Part shown: in pieces, positions 1-8,854 of the stretch
How the letters are laid out: each line of letters opens with the position of its first letter
How positions within the stretch are numbered: position 1 is the first letter of the stretch
Source: JBBIII01 sp037446575
GTDB lineage: Bacteria > Bacteroidota > Ignavibacteria > UBA10030
Direction: 5' to 3'
DNA: 25,691 bases
Assembly (NCBI GenBank): GCA_037446575.1
Contig: JBBIII010000033.1
Span: 1-25,691 of the forward strand
Translations under genes and position numbers: made by a program
The notes under the pieces: generated by a model
What the model saw: the letters and a program-made list of their open reading frames with translations, nothing else
Told to the model about the DNA's origin: nothing
Databases searched by the model: none

Positions 1-166
1 CCCCTAAAACCATGCTATAGGCAAGCACTGCAAAGCCAATATTTATAGCGCCAAAATCTTCCATCCCTAAAACACGTGCAAGATAAGCCACTGAAAAGAA
101 ACCTAATATTCTACGACCAACATCTGCGGAAAAGAGAGAGAGTATATTTTTTGAGAGTCGTTTCAA
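1..166 (-). CDS. Wzx-like polysaccharide flippase, N-terminus (partial)
   Basis: The first ~55 codons of a minus-strand gene run off the left edge. The translation begins LKRLSKNILSLFSADVGRRI and continues with a hydrophobic stretch containing 'YLARVLGMEDFGAIN', the usual N-terminus of oligosaccharide flippases of the MATE-like/Wzx superfamily, which move lipid-linked sugar units across the inner membrane. The start is a TTG at 166-164 that overlaps the TGA stop of the upstream glycosyltransferase (TTGA), with AAGGA just ahead, so translational coupling is likely. The neighbouring glycosyltransferase fits a surface-polysaccharide operon. No ATG is available in frame near the start. Only the N-terminus is visible, so the family call rests on the motif pattern and the context. 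Confidence 0.7.
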   Translation of the reverse strand, partial: MKRLSKNILSLFSADVGRRILGFFSVAYLARVLGMEDFGAINIGFAVLAYSMVLG

Positions 167-1155
167 AAAGAAAGTTCCTTAATTATTCTAAATAATTCTG
201 ATTCACGTCTCTCCTTCGGAAATTTTTCAACGATTCTATTTCTTAGTTCATATTTTTTTTCTTCTGGGATTTCTATGCAATACTGAATTGCATCAGCGAG
301 GGCTTGCACATCGCTTTTTTCGGTAATCTTTCCGATATTGCCAATAATATTCTTTGTTGCGCCAACATTTGTTGCAACCGGAATACATCCGCATAACATT
401 GCTTCACATAAAACATTTGGCATGCCTTCGTGACGAGACGGCTGACAATATATTTTTGCTTTTTGATAATAAGGTAATAATTGATCTCTGTCGATTGTGC
501 CTATAATGTTAACATTCATGGGTAAATTATAATCTAGAACAACCTCTTTCGATATACCAATAATTAAAAATTCAATCCTTGGTAATAATCGAGCCGTCTC
601 TATTAAATTATCTATTCCTTTAACAAGCAACCGTTTTTTATCGTTAACATTAGCAACGGTTATAACACTTTTCGATTTATTGCTATCAGAGATTACCCAA
701 AATTCAATATCATAGCCCATAGGAACGATTTCGATATTTTCTCCATTGTATTCAGCAAGTTGACAAGCTTTTTCTGCCAAGCTTATATCCAATGCAATAA
801 TTTTATCGGCATTTTTTATTGCAAATTTTATTAGTTTTGCTTTCCATGGTACCAACCAAATTCCATAGCCTATTTCATCATCTTTAGCTACATCAACACC
901 ACCAATCACAATGATAGACTTTTTACGAAGTACTTTCATGGTAATAACTGCAATAAACGAATAAGTGGAGGCAAACCAACAAAAAGCAATATCAGAATAA
1001 AAACAAGAAGTAATAATTTTCAGGACTTGAAAAAAACCCGCTCCGATACATTGGCGTACTTTATTTTTTTTTTTAAAGAAATCCAAATCATCTTGAATGA
1101 AGGGTGCAAAGAAAGAAGAGATAAATAATATTTTTGGGGAACATTCTACATTCAT
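163..1155 (-). CDS. GT4-family glycosyltransferase
   Basis: A 330-aa protein of the glycosyltransferase group 1 (GT4, GT-B fold) type, likely transferring a sugar from an activated donor to a lipid-linked or polysaccharide acceptor at the cytoplasmic membrane. The C-terminal half shows 'VANVNDKKRLLVKGIDNLI' (about 167-185) and the EX7E-type donor motif 'HEGMPNVLCEAM', with glutamates at about 243 and 251. The N-terminal acceptor domain is shorter than in many family members, which often reach 360-400 aa. It is followed with a stop/start overlap by a flippase and preceded by a DUF2721 gene about 20 bp upstream. The sugar and the acceptor cannot be read from the sequence. Confidence 0.85.
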   Translation of the reverse strand: MNVECSPKILFISSFFAPFIQDDLDFFKKKNKVRQCIGAGFFQVLKIITSCFYSDIAFCWFASTYSFIAVITMKVLRKKSIIVIGGVDVAKDDEIGYGIWLVPWKAKLIKFAIKNADKIIALDISLAEKACQLAEYNGENIEIVPMGYDIEFWVISDSNKSKSVITVANVNDKKRLLVKGIDNLIETARLLPRIEFLIIGISKEVVLDYNLPMNVNIIGTIDRDQLLPYYQKAKIYCQPSRHEGMPNVLCEAMLCGCIPVATNVGATKNIIGNIGKITEKSDVQALADAIQYCIEIPEEKKYELRNRIVEKFPKERRESELFRIIKELSF

Positions 1156-1174
1156 ACTAAACGCCTAAGAATAT

Positions 1175-1666
1175 TTATTCATCCACCTGCACTTCAAATT
1201 TTACAATTTCATATCCTTTTAGCGTATCTCTTGCGCCAAAAATTACGCCAACAAATACAGAAATCATTCCTAATAAAAACATTATTATTATCGGAATCTG
1301 CAGAAAGCTAAATGCGGCAAAAAAATCCACGCCGATGAGTAAAGATGTAGATACATTTAATCCGACGCCTATAAAATAGCAAAACACAGCATTACGAATC
1401 GCTTGAGCGCGCCCTAATAATCCGGTTATTTGACGCGTTACGCTTTCTAAACGTTGAGTTTCTAAAGCGCTAAAATCTTTATCGCCAGCTCGCATCACCA
1501 AATGGCGTTTTTCTTCTGTTAATGCTCGAATACGATTTAAAACGCTTGTGAATTTATTACTTATACCAAGCAACAGAAGTCCGCAAGCATTTATCATAAC
1601 GCCCGGCGCAAGTATTAATTGAATGGCTTGAATGACTGTCAAGCTCTCGTGAAATACATTATCCAT
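1175..1666 (-). CDS. DUF2721 membrane protein
   Basis: A 163-aa protein matching the DUF2721 pattern: an N-terminal 'ILAPGVMINACGLLLLGI' segment, a charged helical region beginning 'RIRALTEEKRHL' (about 45-85), then two hydrophobic helices (about 90-145). I count about three membrane segments, with the charged middle likely forming a cytoplasmic hairpin. The function of the family is unknown. It lies 16 bp downstream of purM and just upstream of the glycosyltransferase, so it is probably cotranscribed, but nothing ties it functionally to purine synthesis. Confidence 0.8.
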   Translation of the reverse strand: MDNVFHESLTVIQAIQLILAPGVMINACGLLLLGISNKFTSVLNRIRALTEEKRHLVMRAGDKDFSALETQRLESVTRQITGLLGRAQAIRNAVFCYFIGVGLNVSTSLLIGVDFFAAFSFLQIPIIIMFLLGMISVFVGVIFGARDTLKGYEIVKFEVQVDE

Positions 1667-1682
1667 TTATTTTATTCCTTCT

Positions 1683-2693
1683 TTATATACTCTTTGTTAT
1701 TTCGCCTATTACAATTGGCTTTTCTTTTTTCTTCTTTAGTAGATTAATAATTGTATCAACTTTTTTCATGTCTACAACTAAAACAAGTCCGATGCCCAAA
1801 TTAAACGTACGTCTCATATCCATTTCTGGCACGCTACCAATGTGTTGAATAAGATTAAAAATTGCCGGTCGTTTCCAAGTGTTCCAATCAATTTTAAGCT
1901 TTAATCCTTTTGGAACTATACGTAAAGTATTTCCTTCGATGCCGCCGCCTGTTATATGAGAAAGTCCATAAATTGCGCCGCCGATTGGGTGTTGTAAAAT
2001 TGGGTAAATGACTTTAAGATAAGAACGATGAATGGAGAGCAATGATTCGCCAACAGTAGCGCCAAGTTCATCTAAATATGTGTCTACTTTAAAATTACTT
2101 AATAATACTCGCCTTGCAAGCGAATAACCATTCGTATGCAATCCAGTTGAAGGAAGCCCAATTAACAAATCCCCCTTCTTAATTTTCTTCCCATTTATGA
2201 TTTTCTTTTCATCAACAACACCGACTATTGTTCCGGCAATATCATAATCTTCGGCATTATACATACCCGGCATTTCCGCTGTTTCGCCGCCAATGAGAGC
2301 ACAGTCATTTTCTTTACATGCTTTTACAAAACCGAGAATCACATTTTCCGCAATATCTGGAGATAACTTTCCCGTTGCATAGTAATCAAGAAAATATAAT
2401 GGTTTTGCTCCGCAAGCGAGTATATCATTTACGCAATGATTTACTAAATCCTGCCCAACTGTATCATGGCGATTCATTTGAACAGCAATTTTTAACTTTG
2501 TGCCGACTCCATCAACACTCGATACAAGCACCGGTTTTTTTATTCCTTTGAAATCAGCCCGATAAAACCCGCCGAACATACCGATATCGGCAAGAACGTT
2601 ACGATTAAAAGTTGAGCGAACAGGTTGTTTAATTCTGCGTACAAGCTCTTCGCCTGCATCAATATCAACTCCGGATTCTTTATAAGTAGCCAT
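1683..2693 (-). CDS. purM: phosphoribosylformylglycinamidine cyclo-ligase (AIR synthase)
   Basis: A 336-aa protein that makes 5-aminoimidazole ribonucleotide from FGAM with ATP, the fifth step of de novo purine synthesis. Recognisable motifs are 'YKESGVDIDAGEELVRRIK' at the N-terminus, 'SSVDGVGTKLKIA' (about 58-70, nucleotide binding), 'GQDLVNHCVNDILACGA', 'GGETAEMPGMY' (about 139-149) and 'HITGGGIEGN'. The length matches the usual ~340 aa. The ATG at 2693 gives the canonical N-terminus. It heads a minus-strand run into DUF2721 and the polysaccharide genes and diverges from the secreted-protease cluster across a 160-bp AT-rich gap that must hold both promoters. Confidence 0.95.
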   Translation of the reverse strand: MATYKESGVDIDAGEELVRRIKQPVRSTFNRNVLADIGMFGGFYRADFKGIKKPVLVSSVDGVGTKLKIAVQMNRHDTVGQDLVNHCVNDILACGAKPLYFLDYYATGKLSPDIAENVILGFVKACKENDCALIGGETAEMPGMYNAEDYDIAGTIVGVVDEKKIINGKKIKKGDLLIGLPSTGLHTNGYSLARRVLLSNFKVDTYLDELGATVGESLLSIHRSYLKVIYPILQHPIGGAIYGLSHITGGGIEGNTLRIVPKGLKLKIDWNTWKRPAIFNLIQHIGSVPEMDMRRTFNLGIGLVLVVDMKKVDTIINLLKKKKEKPIVIGEITKSI

Positions 2694-2853
2694 TTAGATT
2701 TGATTATTTAGTGATTTAATGATTTTTGATTTATTGTAAGATAGTTGATTTTTTTTCCTTGAACAAGGAGATGAAAATAATTGACCTGAAACATTGCGCA
2801 TCAATTGGAGCTTGCCTATATTGTTCAAAATAAATTTAATAAAAGGATAAATT

Positions 2854-3153
2854 TTGAAGAAACTTCGATTTTTCCCTCTAATACTCATTTTTTTCATTAT
2901 TCAATGTTCATCTAACAAAAGTATTTCCACCGGCGAAACAACGATAAGCGGACAAATAATTGTAATTGGGAATGAGCCGTTTACAAAATTAGCTGTACAG
3001 GTTGCAGATACTATTGTATATGAAATTAAAGGCGATACAACCCTCTATAGGCAGTTATGGAATTTACAAAACAGAAATATTACGCTAACAGGAAAGTTAA
3101 ACAAAACGCCCATAGGCAATAATATTGTTATTAGCTCATACAAAGAACAGTAA
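2854..3153 (+). CDS. small lipoprotein, unknown function
   Basis: A 99-aa protein starting at TTG 2854, supported by AAAAGGA ending 8 bp upstream. It has a lysine-containing N-terminus, a hydrophobic core and a lipobox-like 'IIQC' ending at Cys18, so it is probably a lipoprotein. The mature part, beginning 'SSNKSISTGETTISGQIIV' and later 'WNLQNRNITLTGKLNKTPI', looks like a small beta-rich OB-like domain, but I do not recognise a named family. It sits 13 bp before the first M30-like protease, in the same orientation, so cotranscription and a role at the cell surface are plausible. Confidence 0.65.
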   Translation: MKKLRFFPLILIFFIIQCSSNKSISTGETTISGQIIVIGNEPFTKLAVQVADTIVYEIKGDTTLYRQLWNLQNRNITLTGKLNKTPIGNNIVISSYKEQ

Positions 3154-3166
3154 GAAAGACAAAAAT

Positions 3167-4921
3167 ATGTATAGGAAAATTAAATTGTTATTGCTTTGTT
3201 CAGCTTTTTTGGGGGGAGATATATCCGCTCAAACTTCAGGAAATATTTATCCAATTCCCGGTTCAGATATATTAATACAGCAATGGGCAAAAATTGATCC
3301 AGCTATTCGTGAAAAATTACAGAATAGTCTGAAAGCTTCTTTACCAAAAGCGACCGCTTGGAATTTTACGATTGGGCAAACGAGATCTTGGTGGGCTACT
3401 AATATGAATCCAAGCGATCCTAATTACAATAAAGAATATTCTGTGCCGTCTACCTGTAAAGCAGTTGGCACGAATTGTTATATATTTGTCGAAGACGCAA
3501 TTTGGAATACACGAGTTAATCAAGCCGCCGTTGATTCTATTAAAAAAGCATTTGAAGTCGCAACACCAGCTAATCTAACCAAAGGAATTTATCAACTTGC
3601 TACTTCTTACTTTGGCAACCCACCAAATGTTGATAGCGATCCAAAAATTATCATTCTAATTTTGGATATTAAGGATGGATTCTCAGGATCAGGCGCTTAC
3701 GTTGCAGGTTATTTTTATAGTATAAATCAATATTCAGAGGCAGACGTACAATATTATTTAGGAACATCACGCCATTCAAACGAGGCAGAAATATTTTATA
3801 TAGATGCAAATCCGGCAAATCTATCTACGATCGCTGGAATTAATAATGCCGCATTGGTAACAGCTCATGAATTTCAACACATGATTCATTGGAATTACGA
3901 CATGGACGAAATTGCTTTTGTGGATGAAGGCATGTCGGAATGCGCAAGCGTGCTATGCGGTTACCAGCTCCGAAGTCCGGAAGATTATTATGCCAAAGTA
4001 AATGTTGATTTTACAAGCTGGAACTTAACTGGAAACCCTTTACCAGATTATTCAAGAACCGCAATGTTCTCTTGGTACCTTATAGAACAGTTCGGCAGTG
4101 ATCTCACAAAAAAGATTGTTCAGAACAAAAGCAATGGAATTGATGGATATAATGCCGCATTAGTATCAATTGGTTCATCTTTACGGTTTCTTGATATTCT
4201 AAACAATTTTTCAATTGCAACCGGTTTGAATAATAAAAATATTGATTTGAAATACGGATTTACAACAAATATTTCAATTTACCCATTACCAAAATTTTCG
4301 TATTCAACAACAACTGCAGCTACAAAGCAGGATACATTAGAACCTTACGGAACACAATACATAAAATTCTCAATAAACAATCCGATTTCAGTACTTGTCT
4401 CCAGTGGCGGTTCAATTATAATTAAAGGTATTTCCACTGGTAGTAGTTCGCGCGTTGAATCAATAACTAAAGGAGTTGCTTACAATCCTTCTGGCTTTGG
4501 TTCTACGTATACGACATTATTAATTTCAGTAACAAATCAATCTAATGAGAAAACCATTTATTCGTTCCAAGCAAACACTGCAACAGATGTTAAAGTGTCG
4601 AATAATATTCCGCTAACATTTTCACTCAGCCAAAATTATCCAAATCCATTTAACCCAACGACAACCATTAAATATGATATTCCGATGATGATACTTTCCG
4701 AAGGTGCAAAATCTTCCTCACAGACCTTCGGAAGGACGTATGTTTCCTTAAAAATATATGACATTCTCGGTCGCGAAGTAACAACACTTGTAAATGAGTT
4801 TAAAGAAGCAGGAAGCTACGAAGTACGGTTTAACGCATCTGCCCTCCCAAGCGGCATATATTTTTATAAATTAGAAGCCGGACACTTTTCATCAACAAAA
4901 AAGTTCATGCTAATAAAATAA
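3167..4921 (+). CDS. secreted M30-like zinc metalloprotease with T9SS sorting domain
   Basis: A 584-aa protein with a signal peptide (about 1-22, ending 'DISAQ'). The catalytic part holds 'VTAHEFQHMIHWNYDMDEI' with HEXXH at His234-Glu235-His238 and a downstream glutamate in 'DEGMSE' (Glu254), resembling peptidase family M30 (hyicolysin). Two cysteines in 'STCKAVGTNCYIF' are shared with the second protease downstream and may form a disulfide. The C-terminus from about 488 ('SLSQNYPNPFNP' to 'KKFMLIK') is a type A T9SS sorting domain, so the protein should cross the outer membrane. The ATG at 3167 is chosen because it starts the signal peptide; an upstream TTG would only add a hydrophilic extension. 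A palindromic stretch interrupts the sorting domain (see separate entry). Confidence 0.8.
   Translation: MYRKIKLLLLCSAFLGGDISAQTSGNIYPIPGSDILIQQWAKIDPAIREKLQNSLKASLPKATAWNFTIGQTRSWWATNMNPSDPNYNKEYSVPSTCKAVGTNCYIFVEDAIWNTRVNQAAVDSIKKAFEVATPANLTKGIYQLATSYFGNPPNVDSDPKIIILILDIKDGFSGSGAYVAGYFYSINQYSEADVQYYLGTSRHSNEAEIFYIDANPANLSTIAGINNAALVTAHEFQHMIHWNYDMDEIAFVDEGMSECASVLCGYQLRSPEDYYAKVNVDFTSWNLTGNPLPDYSRTAMFSWYLIEQFGSDLTKKIVQNKSNGIDGYNAALVSIGSSLRFLDILNNFSIATGLNNKNIDLKYGFTTNISIYPLPKFSYSTTTAATKQDTLEPYGTQYIKFSINNPISVLVSSGGSIIIKGISTGSSSRVESITKGVAYNPSGFGSTYTTLLISVTNQSNEKTIYSFQANTATDVKVSNNIPLTFSLSQNYPNPFNPTTTIKYDIPMMILSEGAKSSSQTFGRTYVSLKIYDILGREVTTLVNEFKEAGSYEVRFNASALPSGIYFYKLEAGHFSSTKKFMLIK
4693..4739. 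repeat. palindromic element inside the T9SS-domain coding region
   Basis: TTCCGAAGGT (4696-4705) and ACCTTCGGAA (4724-4733) are exact inverted repeats; the outer ATAC/GTAT bases at both ends also match. The insert adds about 18 codons between 'TIKYDIP' and 'VSLKIYD', a position where T9SS type A domains usually have only a few linking residues, and keeps the reading frame. It resembles small palindromic elements that insert in frame into bacterial genes. Confidence 0.55.
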
Positions 4922-4992
4922 ATTTATCTGATATAAAGAATATTCAAGTATAATTCACAACATGCTTTAATATCCGCCATACGATAGCTTTA

Positions 4993-5011
4993 CCATAAGC
5001 ATTGCTTACGG
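4993..5011. repeat. small hairpin between the two protease genes
   Basis: CCATAAGC and GCTTACGG form an 8-bp arm pair with one mismatch and a 3-nt loop. It lies about 70 bp after the first protease. No T-run follows, so a terminator role is doubtful. The rest of 4922-5148 shows no gene. Confidence 0.3.
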
Positions 5012-5148
5012 CGCATTCGCTTCCGACTCGCTTATATTTTCTTCGTTTGGACTTGGAAATAGACTATGTCTTGCAGTTACCATCATATAAATTCTTAAAC
5101 TTGTTCTTTAATTTCAACTTCTCTATATTAATCAAGGAAACGAAACTC

Positions 5149-5250
5149 ATGGACATTCCATTAACAATCAGATATATATGCGCGCTTTTTATAAGTTCAT
5201 TTTTCTTAATCGCCTGCAAATTCCCAAAATCAATCAACTCTAAGTTATAA
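5149..5250 (+). CDS. 33-aa lipoprotein-like peptide
   Basis: A short frame from ATG 5149, with AAGGAA about 10 bp upstream, encodes 33 residues: a hydrophobic segment ('ICALFISSFFLIAC') ending in a lipobox-like cysteine and only about twelve further residues ending 'NSKL'. It could be a genuine micro-lipoprotein, a remnant of a larger lipoprotein, or a leader peptide for the protease that starts 18 bp after its stop. The ribosome site and position favour translation, but the evidence is thin. Confidence 0.35.
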   Translation: MDIPLTIRYICALFISSFFLIACKFPKSINSKL

Positions 5251-5268
5251 AATAATGGAGACCTTTCA

Positions 5269-7920
5269 ATGTTATGTAATTTTCGTTGGCGATTAGGAAG
5301 TTTGATTTTAACAATCTTGTTAACTGCAACAAACATTAATTCTCAGATTATTGTTACAAATGAGAATGAATCGAATACATCGGCGATAAATTTTCCGATA
5401 CACGGCTCAGACATACTTTGGAAACAAGAACTTGAGGTGAGGAAATTTTTAGATCATAATCCCGAAGCGATGAAATCGACCGCTCTAAAGAAAAGGAGTG
5501 CGTGGAACTTTAATGTAGGCGATTCCAAAACTTGGTATGCAGATAATTTAACAGATTATACTAGGTATCAAGTGCCTTCAACATGCCGGGCTGTTGGAAC
5601 TAATTGTTATATCTTTGTAGAAAACACGAGCTGGTCATCCGGCAAAGTCAATCAAAGCGCGGTAGATTCCATGCGCGCATATTTCGATTCAAAAACACCC
5701 GCAAATCCAACAAAAGGGATTTACCAAATCAATACAGAAACTTTTGGCTTTCCACCAGATGTAGATAACGACCCCAAAATCATAATACTTCTGCTCGATA
5801 TAATTGATGGATATACAGGAACTGGCGGATATGTTGTCGGATATTTTTATTCTTTCAATCAAATCAATCCATCACAACCTGGTTATTCAACTAGTAATTT
5901 TGCTGAAATTTTTTTCATAGATACCAACCCGCAAAATCTAACTACCACAAATGGTCTTATGAACGGAGTCTCTACATTAGCTCATGAATTTCAGCATATG
6001 ATTCATTTCAACTACGATCGCAATGAAATTACATTTATTAATGAAGGGTGCTCTTTAATTTCAGAGGTTACTTGCGGCTTTCCGATCTATAATCCTACGC
6101 TCTATGCCAGTGAGCCAAATCAATCGCTGTTTAATTGGCGCAGAAGCGATATGACAAAAGTGCTTAATGATTACTCCAGAGCCGCAAGGTTTGCCCTTTA
6201 CATTCGAGATCAAGCAGGAATTGGAGTTTTTAAAAATATTGTTGCAAGCACATTAATCGGAGCAGATGGAATTAATGCCGGGCTTCAAGCATCAGGTTCA
6301 AGTTTAAGGTTTACCGATATACTCCAAAACTGGTTCATTGCCAATGTATTAGACGATAGAAATATTGATACTCGATACGGATATATTTATCCAAACTTGC
6401 CAAAGTGTTCTGATATTATTTTTTACGATCCTAATGTAACACTCTCAAACAGCATTGTGGAAAATTACGCTGTGCGATATATTTCTTTTAAAAATGGCTC
6501 TCAATTAAAAGCGACTTTTACAGTTAGTAATCCTTCCTTAATTATTAAAGCGATAGAAATTGGGCAATCCGATAAACGCGTTCTCAATGTAACTAATGCA
6601 GTAGAATTTTCCGAGCCGGAATTTGGAAACAGATATACTGAAATTCATTTTGCTATAATGAATTTAAATGCGAATTCTCCTTACTCGTTCACATATCAAA
6701 CATCAGGACAAAGTAAATCTATAGAATTGCGGTATGATTATACAGAACCAATTGGAGTATATCAGCTTGCCGCAAATGATACGGTATGCGTTATTTTTAA
6801 CGCTGTGCCTGAGGGGCGGCTCGATTCCATTCGAGTCGGAGTAAGGCGTAACAGCGCCATTCGTGGCGGAATTTGGAAATCAAGCGGCGTCGTAAGGCCA
6901 TCGCCGTTAGGCGAACCTTTAGCGCTAAATCTTACAACAACAGGATTATCTACGCCCAGCGTTCCTTATCCTGTTCCTTGGCCTAATTGGGCAACTATTG
7001 ATCTTCGATCCAGAAACATCAGCACGAATACACCCTTTGCAGTTGGATTTATTATGGATGGCGCTTATGCTGGCACAAATAATAATTACGTTATGGCTAC
7101 ACACGGACCATTGGGAAATGGTCCTACAAGTTTTACATATTCTTCTGGTTCATCAAGCGGACCAAATTGGTACTATTATACAATTAATAGCACCGGCGAT
7201 TCAATTGTATATTATTTAGTAAGAGCATATGTAAGTTTTCCTTTGGCTGTGTATCCTGGCGATGCAAACAGCGATGGTATAGTTGATGAAAGAGATATTT
7301 TGCCAATTGGCCAATACTACGGGAAAACAGGGGCAGTTCGAATTGGCAGATCCATTGCATGGAATAAGCAATTTATCAGCCAACAATGGACTCCTCTGCC
7401 TGCTTGTCACGCCGATTGTGATGGCAATGGCGTTGTAGATTCAAACGATGTTATCGCAATTATTCAAAACTGGAAAGCGACTATCTCCGGTGGTGTGCCG
7501 ACCGGATACATTCAAAGCGCAATTTGTTTAGAATTGATTCAAGAGATAGATAAAAATTATCCGAGCGAACCAATGTTGGCAATCCGAAATGCAATATCTG
7601 CTTATTTAAATAACTTGAAAAATGAAGAGAGCAATTTTCTTCCAACAAAGTTAATTCTAAACCAGAACTATCCGAATCCATTTAATCCTTCTACAAGTAT
7701 TAGTTATCAATTATCGAAAAATTCCAATGTCGTCCTAAAAGTGTACGATCTGTTAGGAAGAGAAATTGCAACTTTAATAAACGAGTTTCAACAAGCCGGA
7801 AAATATAGCGTTACATTTAATGCGTCAAATTCAATGCAACCTATGCCAACTGGCGTATATTTCTATCGAATGACAGCCGGAACGATTTCTGAAACAAAAC
7901 GTATGATTCTTATTAAATAA
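5269..7920 (+). CDS. M30-like metalloprotease with dockerin pair and T9SS sorting domain
   Basis: An 883-aa secreted paralog of the upstream protease. A signal peptide (about 1-25) precedes the catalytic region, with 'LAHEFQHMIHFNYDRNEI' (His239, Glu240, His243) and 'NEG' (Glu259). Unlike the first copy it has an extra beta-rich region (about 480-660) and then two EF-hand-like dockerin loops: 'GDANSDGIVDERD' (from Asp665) and 'ADCDGNGVVDSND' (from Asp716), both with Asp/Asn at positions 1, 3, 5, 9 and 12. The C-terminus from about 795 ('LNQNYPNPFNPSTSISY' to 'KRMILIK') is a T9SS type A domain. GGAG lies 10 bp before the ATG. The next gene, 18 bp downstream, carries a cohesin-like domain, the known partner fold of dockerins. 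Confidence 0.82.
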   Translation: MLCNFRWRLGSLILTILLTATNINSQIIVTNENESNTSAINFPIHGSDILWKQELEVRKFLDHNPEAMKSTALKKRSAWNFNVGDSKTWYADNLTDYTRYQVPSTCRAVGTNCYIFVENTSWSSGKVNQSAVDSMRAYFDSKTPANPTKGIYQINTETFGFPPDVDNDPKIIILLLDIIDGYTGTGGYVVGYFYSFNQINPSQPGYSTSNFAEIFFIDTNPQNLTTTNGLMNGVSTLAHEFQHMIHFNYDRNEITFINEGCSLISEVTCGFPIYNPTLYASEPNQSLFNWRRSDMTKVLNDYSRAARFALYIRDQAGIGVFKNIVASTLIGADGINAGLQASGSSLRFTDILQNWFIANVLDDRNIDTRYGYIYPNLPKCSDIIFYDPNVTLSNSIVENYAVRYISFKNGSQLKATFTVSNPSLIIKAIEIGQSDKRVLNVTNAVEFSEPEFGNRYTEIHFAIMNLNANSPYSFTYQTSGQSKSIELRYDYTEPIGVYQLAANDTVCVIFNAVPEGRLDSIRVGVRRNSAIRGGIWKSSGVVRPSPLGEPLALNLTTTGLSTPSVPYPVPWPNWATIDLRSRNISTNTPFAVGFIMDGAYAGTNNNYVMATHGPLGNGPTSFTYSSGSSSGPNWYYYTINSTGDSIVYYLVRAYVSFPLAVYPGDANSDGIVDERDILPIGQYYGKTGAVRIGRSIAWNKQFISQQWTPLPACHADCDGNGVVDSNDVIAIIQNWKATISGGVPTGYIQSAICLELIQEIDKNYPSEPMLAIRNAISAYLNNLKNEESNFLPTKLILNQNYPNPFNPSTSISYQLSKNSNVVLKVYDLLGREIATLINEFQQAGKYSVTFNASNSMQPMPTGVYFYRMTAGTISETKRMILIK

Positions 7921-7938
7921 TCATAATTTAGAAAAGCA

Positions 7939-8712
7939 ATGAAAAAAATTATTATTGTAATCGGAATATTTTTCTTTTTATTTGGAGGTTGCGATAAAAG
8001 CAGTCCCGTGAAATCGGATGATGCCACATATACTATTACGCCAACAGCCGGGCAGAATGGAACTATAATTCCTTCTACTCCGGTTGTTTTAGAATCGGGA
8101 AAATCACAAAGATTTATTTTTTCACCTAATAATGGATATTGTATAGACACAGTTTTTGTAGATGGAAAGGAGGTAGATTCATTGAATGGTTATACTTTTT
8201 TGAATGTTACTTCCAATCAAACAATTCGCGTTGTTTTTTCTGCTATTTCAGCCGAGCTGTGGAATTATCCGACAAACACAGAAAAATTTGCCGCCACCGT
8301 TCACTCGAACGTTGCAACTATTAAAAATGGAAATCGATTAGAGGTACTGGTTGTATATTACAATATGACAAATGTTTTTGGAACTGCGATTGAATTAAGT
8401 TTTCCGCAAGATAAAATTTTCGTTCGGGATTTTATTGCGGGTTCATATATTTCAGGGAATTCTATACTTACGCTAAAAAAAGTGAATAATACAAATGGAA
8501 CTATTAGCTTTGGAATCACTTATACTGCAAACAGCGGCAATATTTCAAATGGCAGTGGCGCGCTTTTCAAATTGAAGTGTAGAGCAAAAAATGCCGGCAA
8601 TATTTCGTTCACAATAAATTCCTCAAAACTACAAATTCTTCAAACCGATGGAATGCCTATTCCTAATTTTAATTCAATCCAAATCGAAAATCTAAATATG
8701 GGAATTCAATAA
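7939..8712 (+). CDS. lipoprotein with bacterial-repeat and cohesin-like domains
   Basis: A 257-aa lipoprotein with signal peptide and lipobox 'FGGC' (Cys18). Residues about 31-100 form an InlB-type bacterial repeat ('YTITPTAGQNGTIIPST', 'FSPNNGYCIDTVFVDGK'). Residues about 118-252 have the pattern of a cohesin domain: 'IKNGNRLEVLVVYYNMTNV', 'GTAIELSFPQDKIFVRDF', a 'GISFGI'-like strand ('GTISFGITYT'), 'GSGALFKLKCRAKNAGNISF'. Cohesins bind dockerins, and the gene directly upstream encodes a dockerin pair, so this protein may hold that protease at the outer membrane. It has no T9SS tail of its own. The cohesin call is by eye and needs a profile search. Confidence 0.65.
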   Translation: MKKIIIVIGIFFFLFGGCDKSSPVKSDDATYTITPTAGQNGTIIPSTPVVLESGKSQRFIFSPNNGYCIDTVFVDGKEVDSLNGYTFLNVTSNQTIRVVFSAISAELWNYPTNTEKFAATVHSNVATIKNGNRLEVLVVYYNMTNVFGTAIELSFPQDKIFVRDFIAGSYISGNSILTLKKVNNTNGTISFGITYTANSGNISNGSGALFKLKCRAKNAGNISFTINSSKLQILQTDGMPIPNFNSIQIENLNMGIQ

Positions 8713-8854
8713 TCTTCTAATATAAACGCTCCGACTTGCGAATAAGCATCTACTTAAAAAATATTGGTTAATAAAATGTAATGGGATCAATATTCAATTT
8801 GCCAATCAATTGGCGCTTCTTTATATTATTCTGCACAAAATGGAGAATTAGAAA

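Noticed and set aside
2694..2897. Minus-strand 67-aa frame ahead of purM
   Set aside because: It covers the divergent promoter region and the antisense of the lipoprotein start, with a lysine-rich low-complexity translation.
5002..5148. Longer 82-aa reading of the small lipoprotein-like peptide
   Set aside because: The upstream extension has no signal-peptide logic or ribosome site; the internal ATG at 5149 has both.
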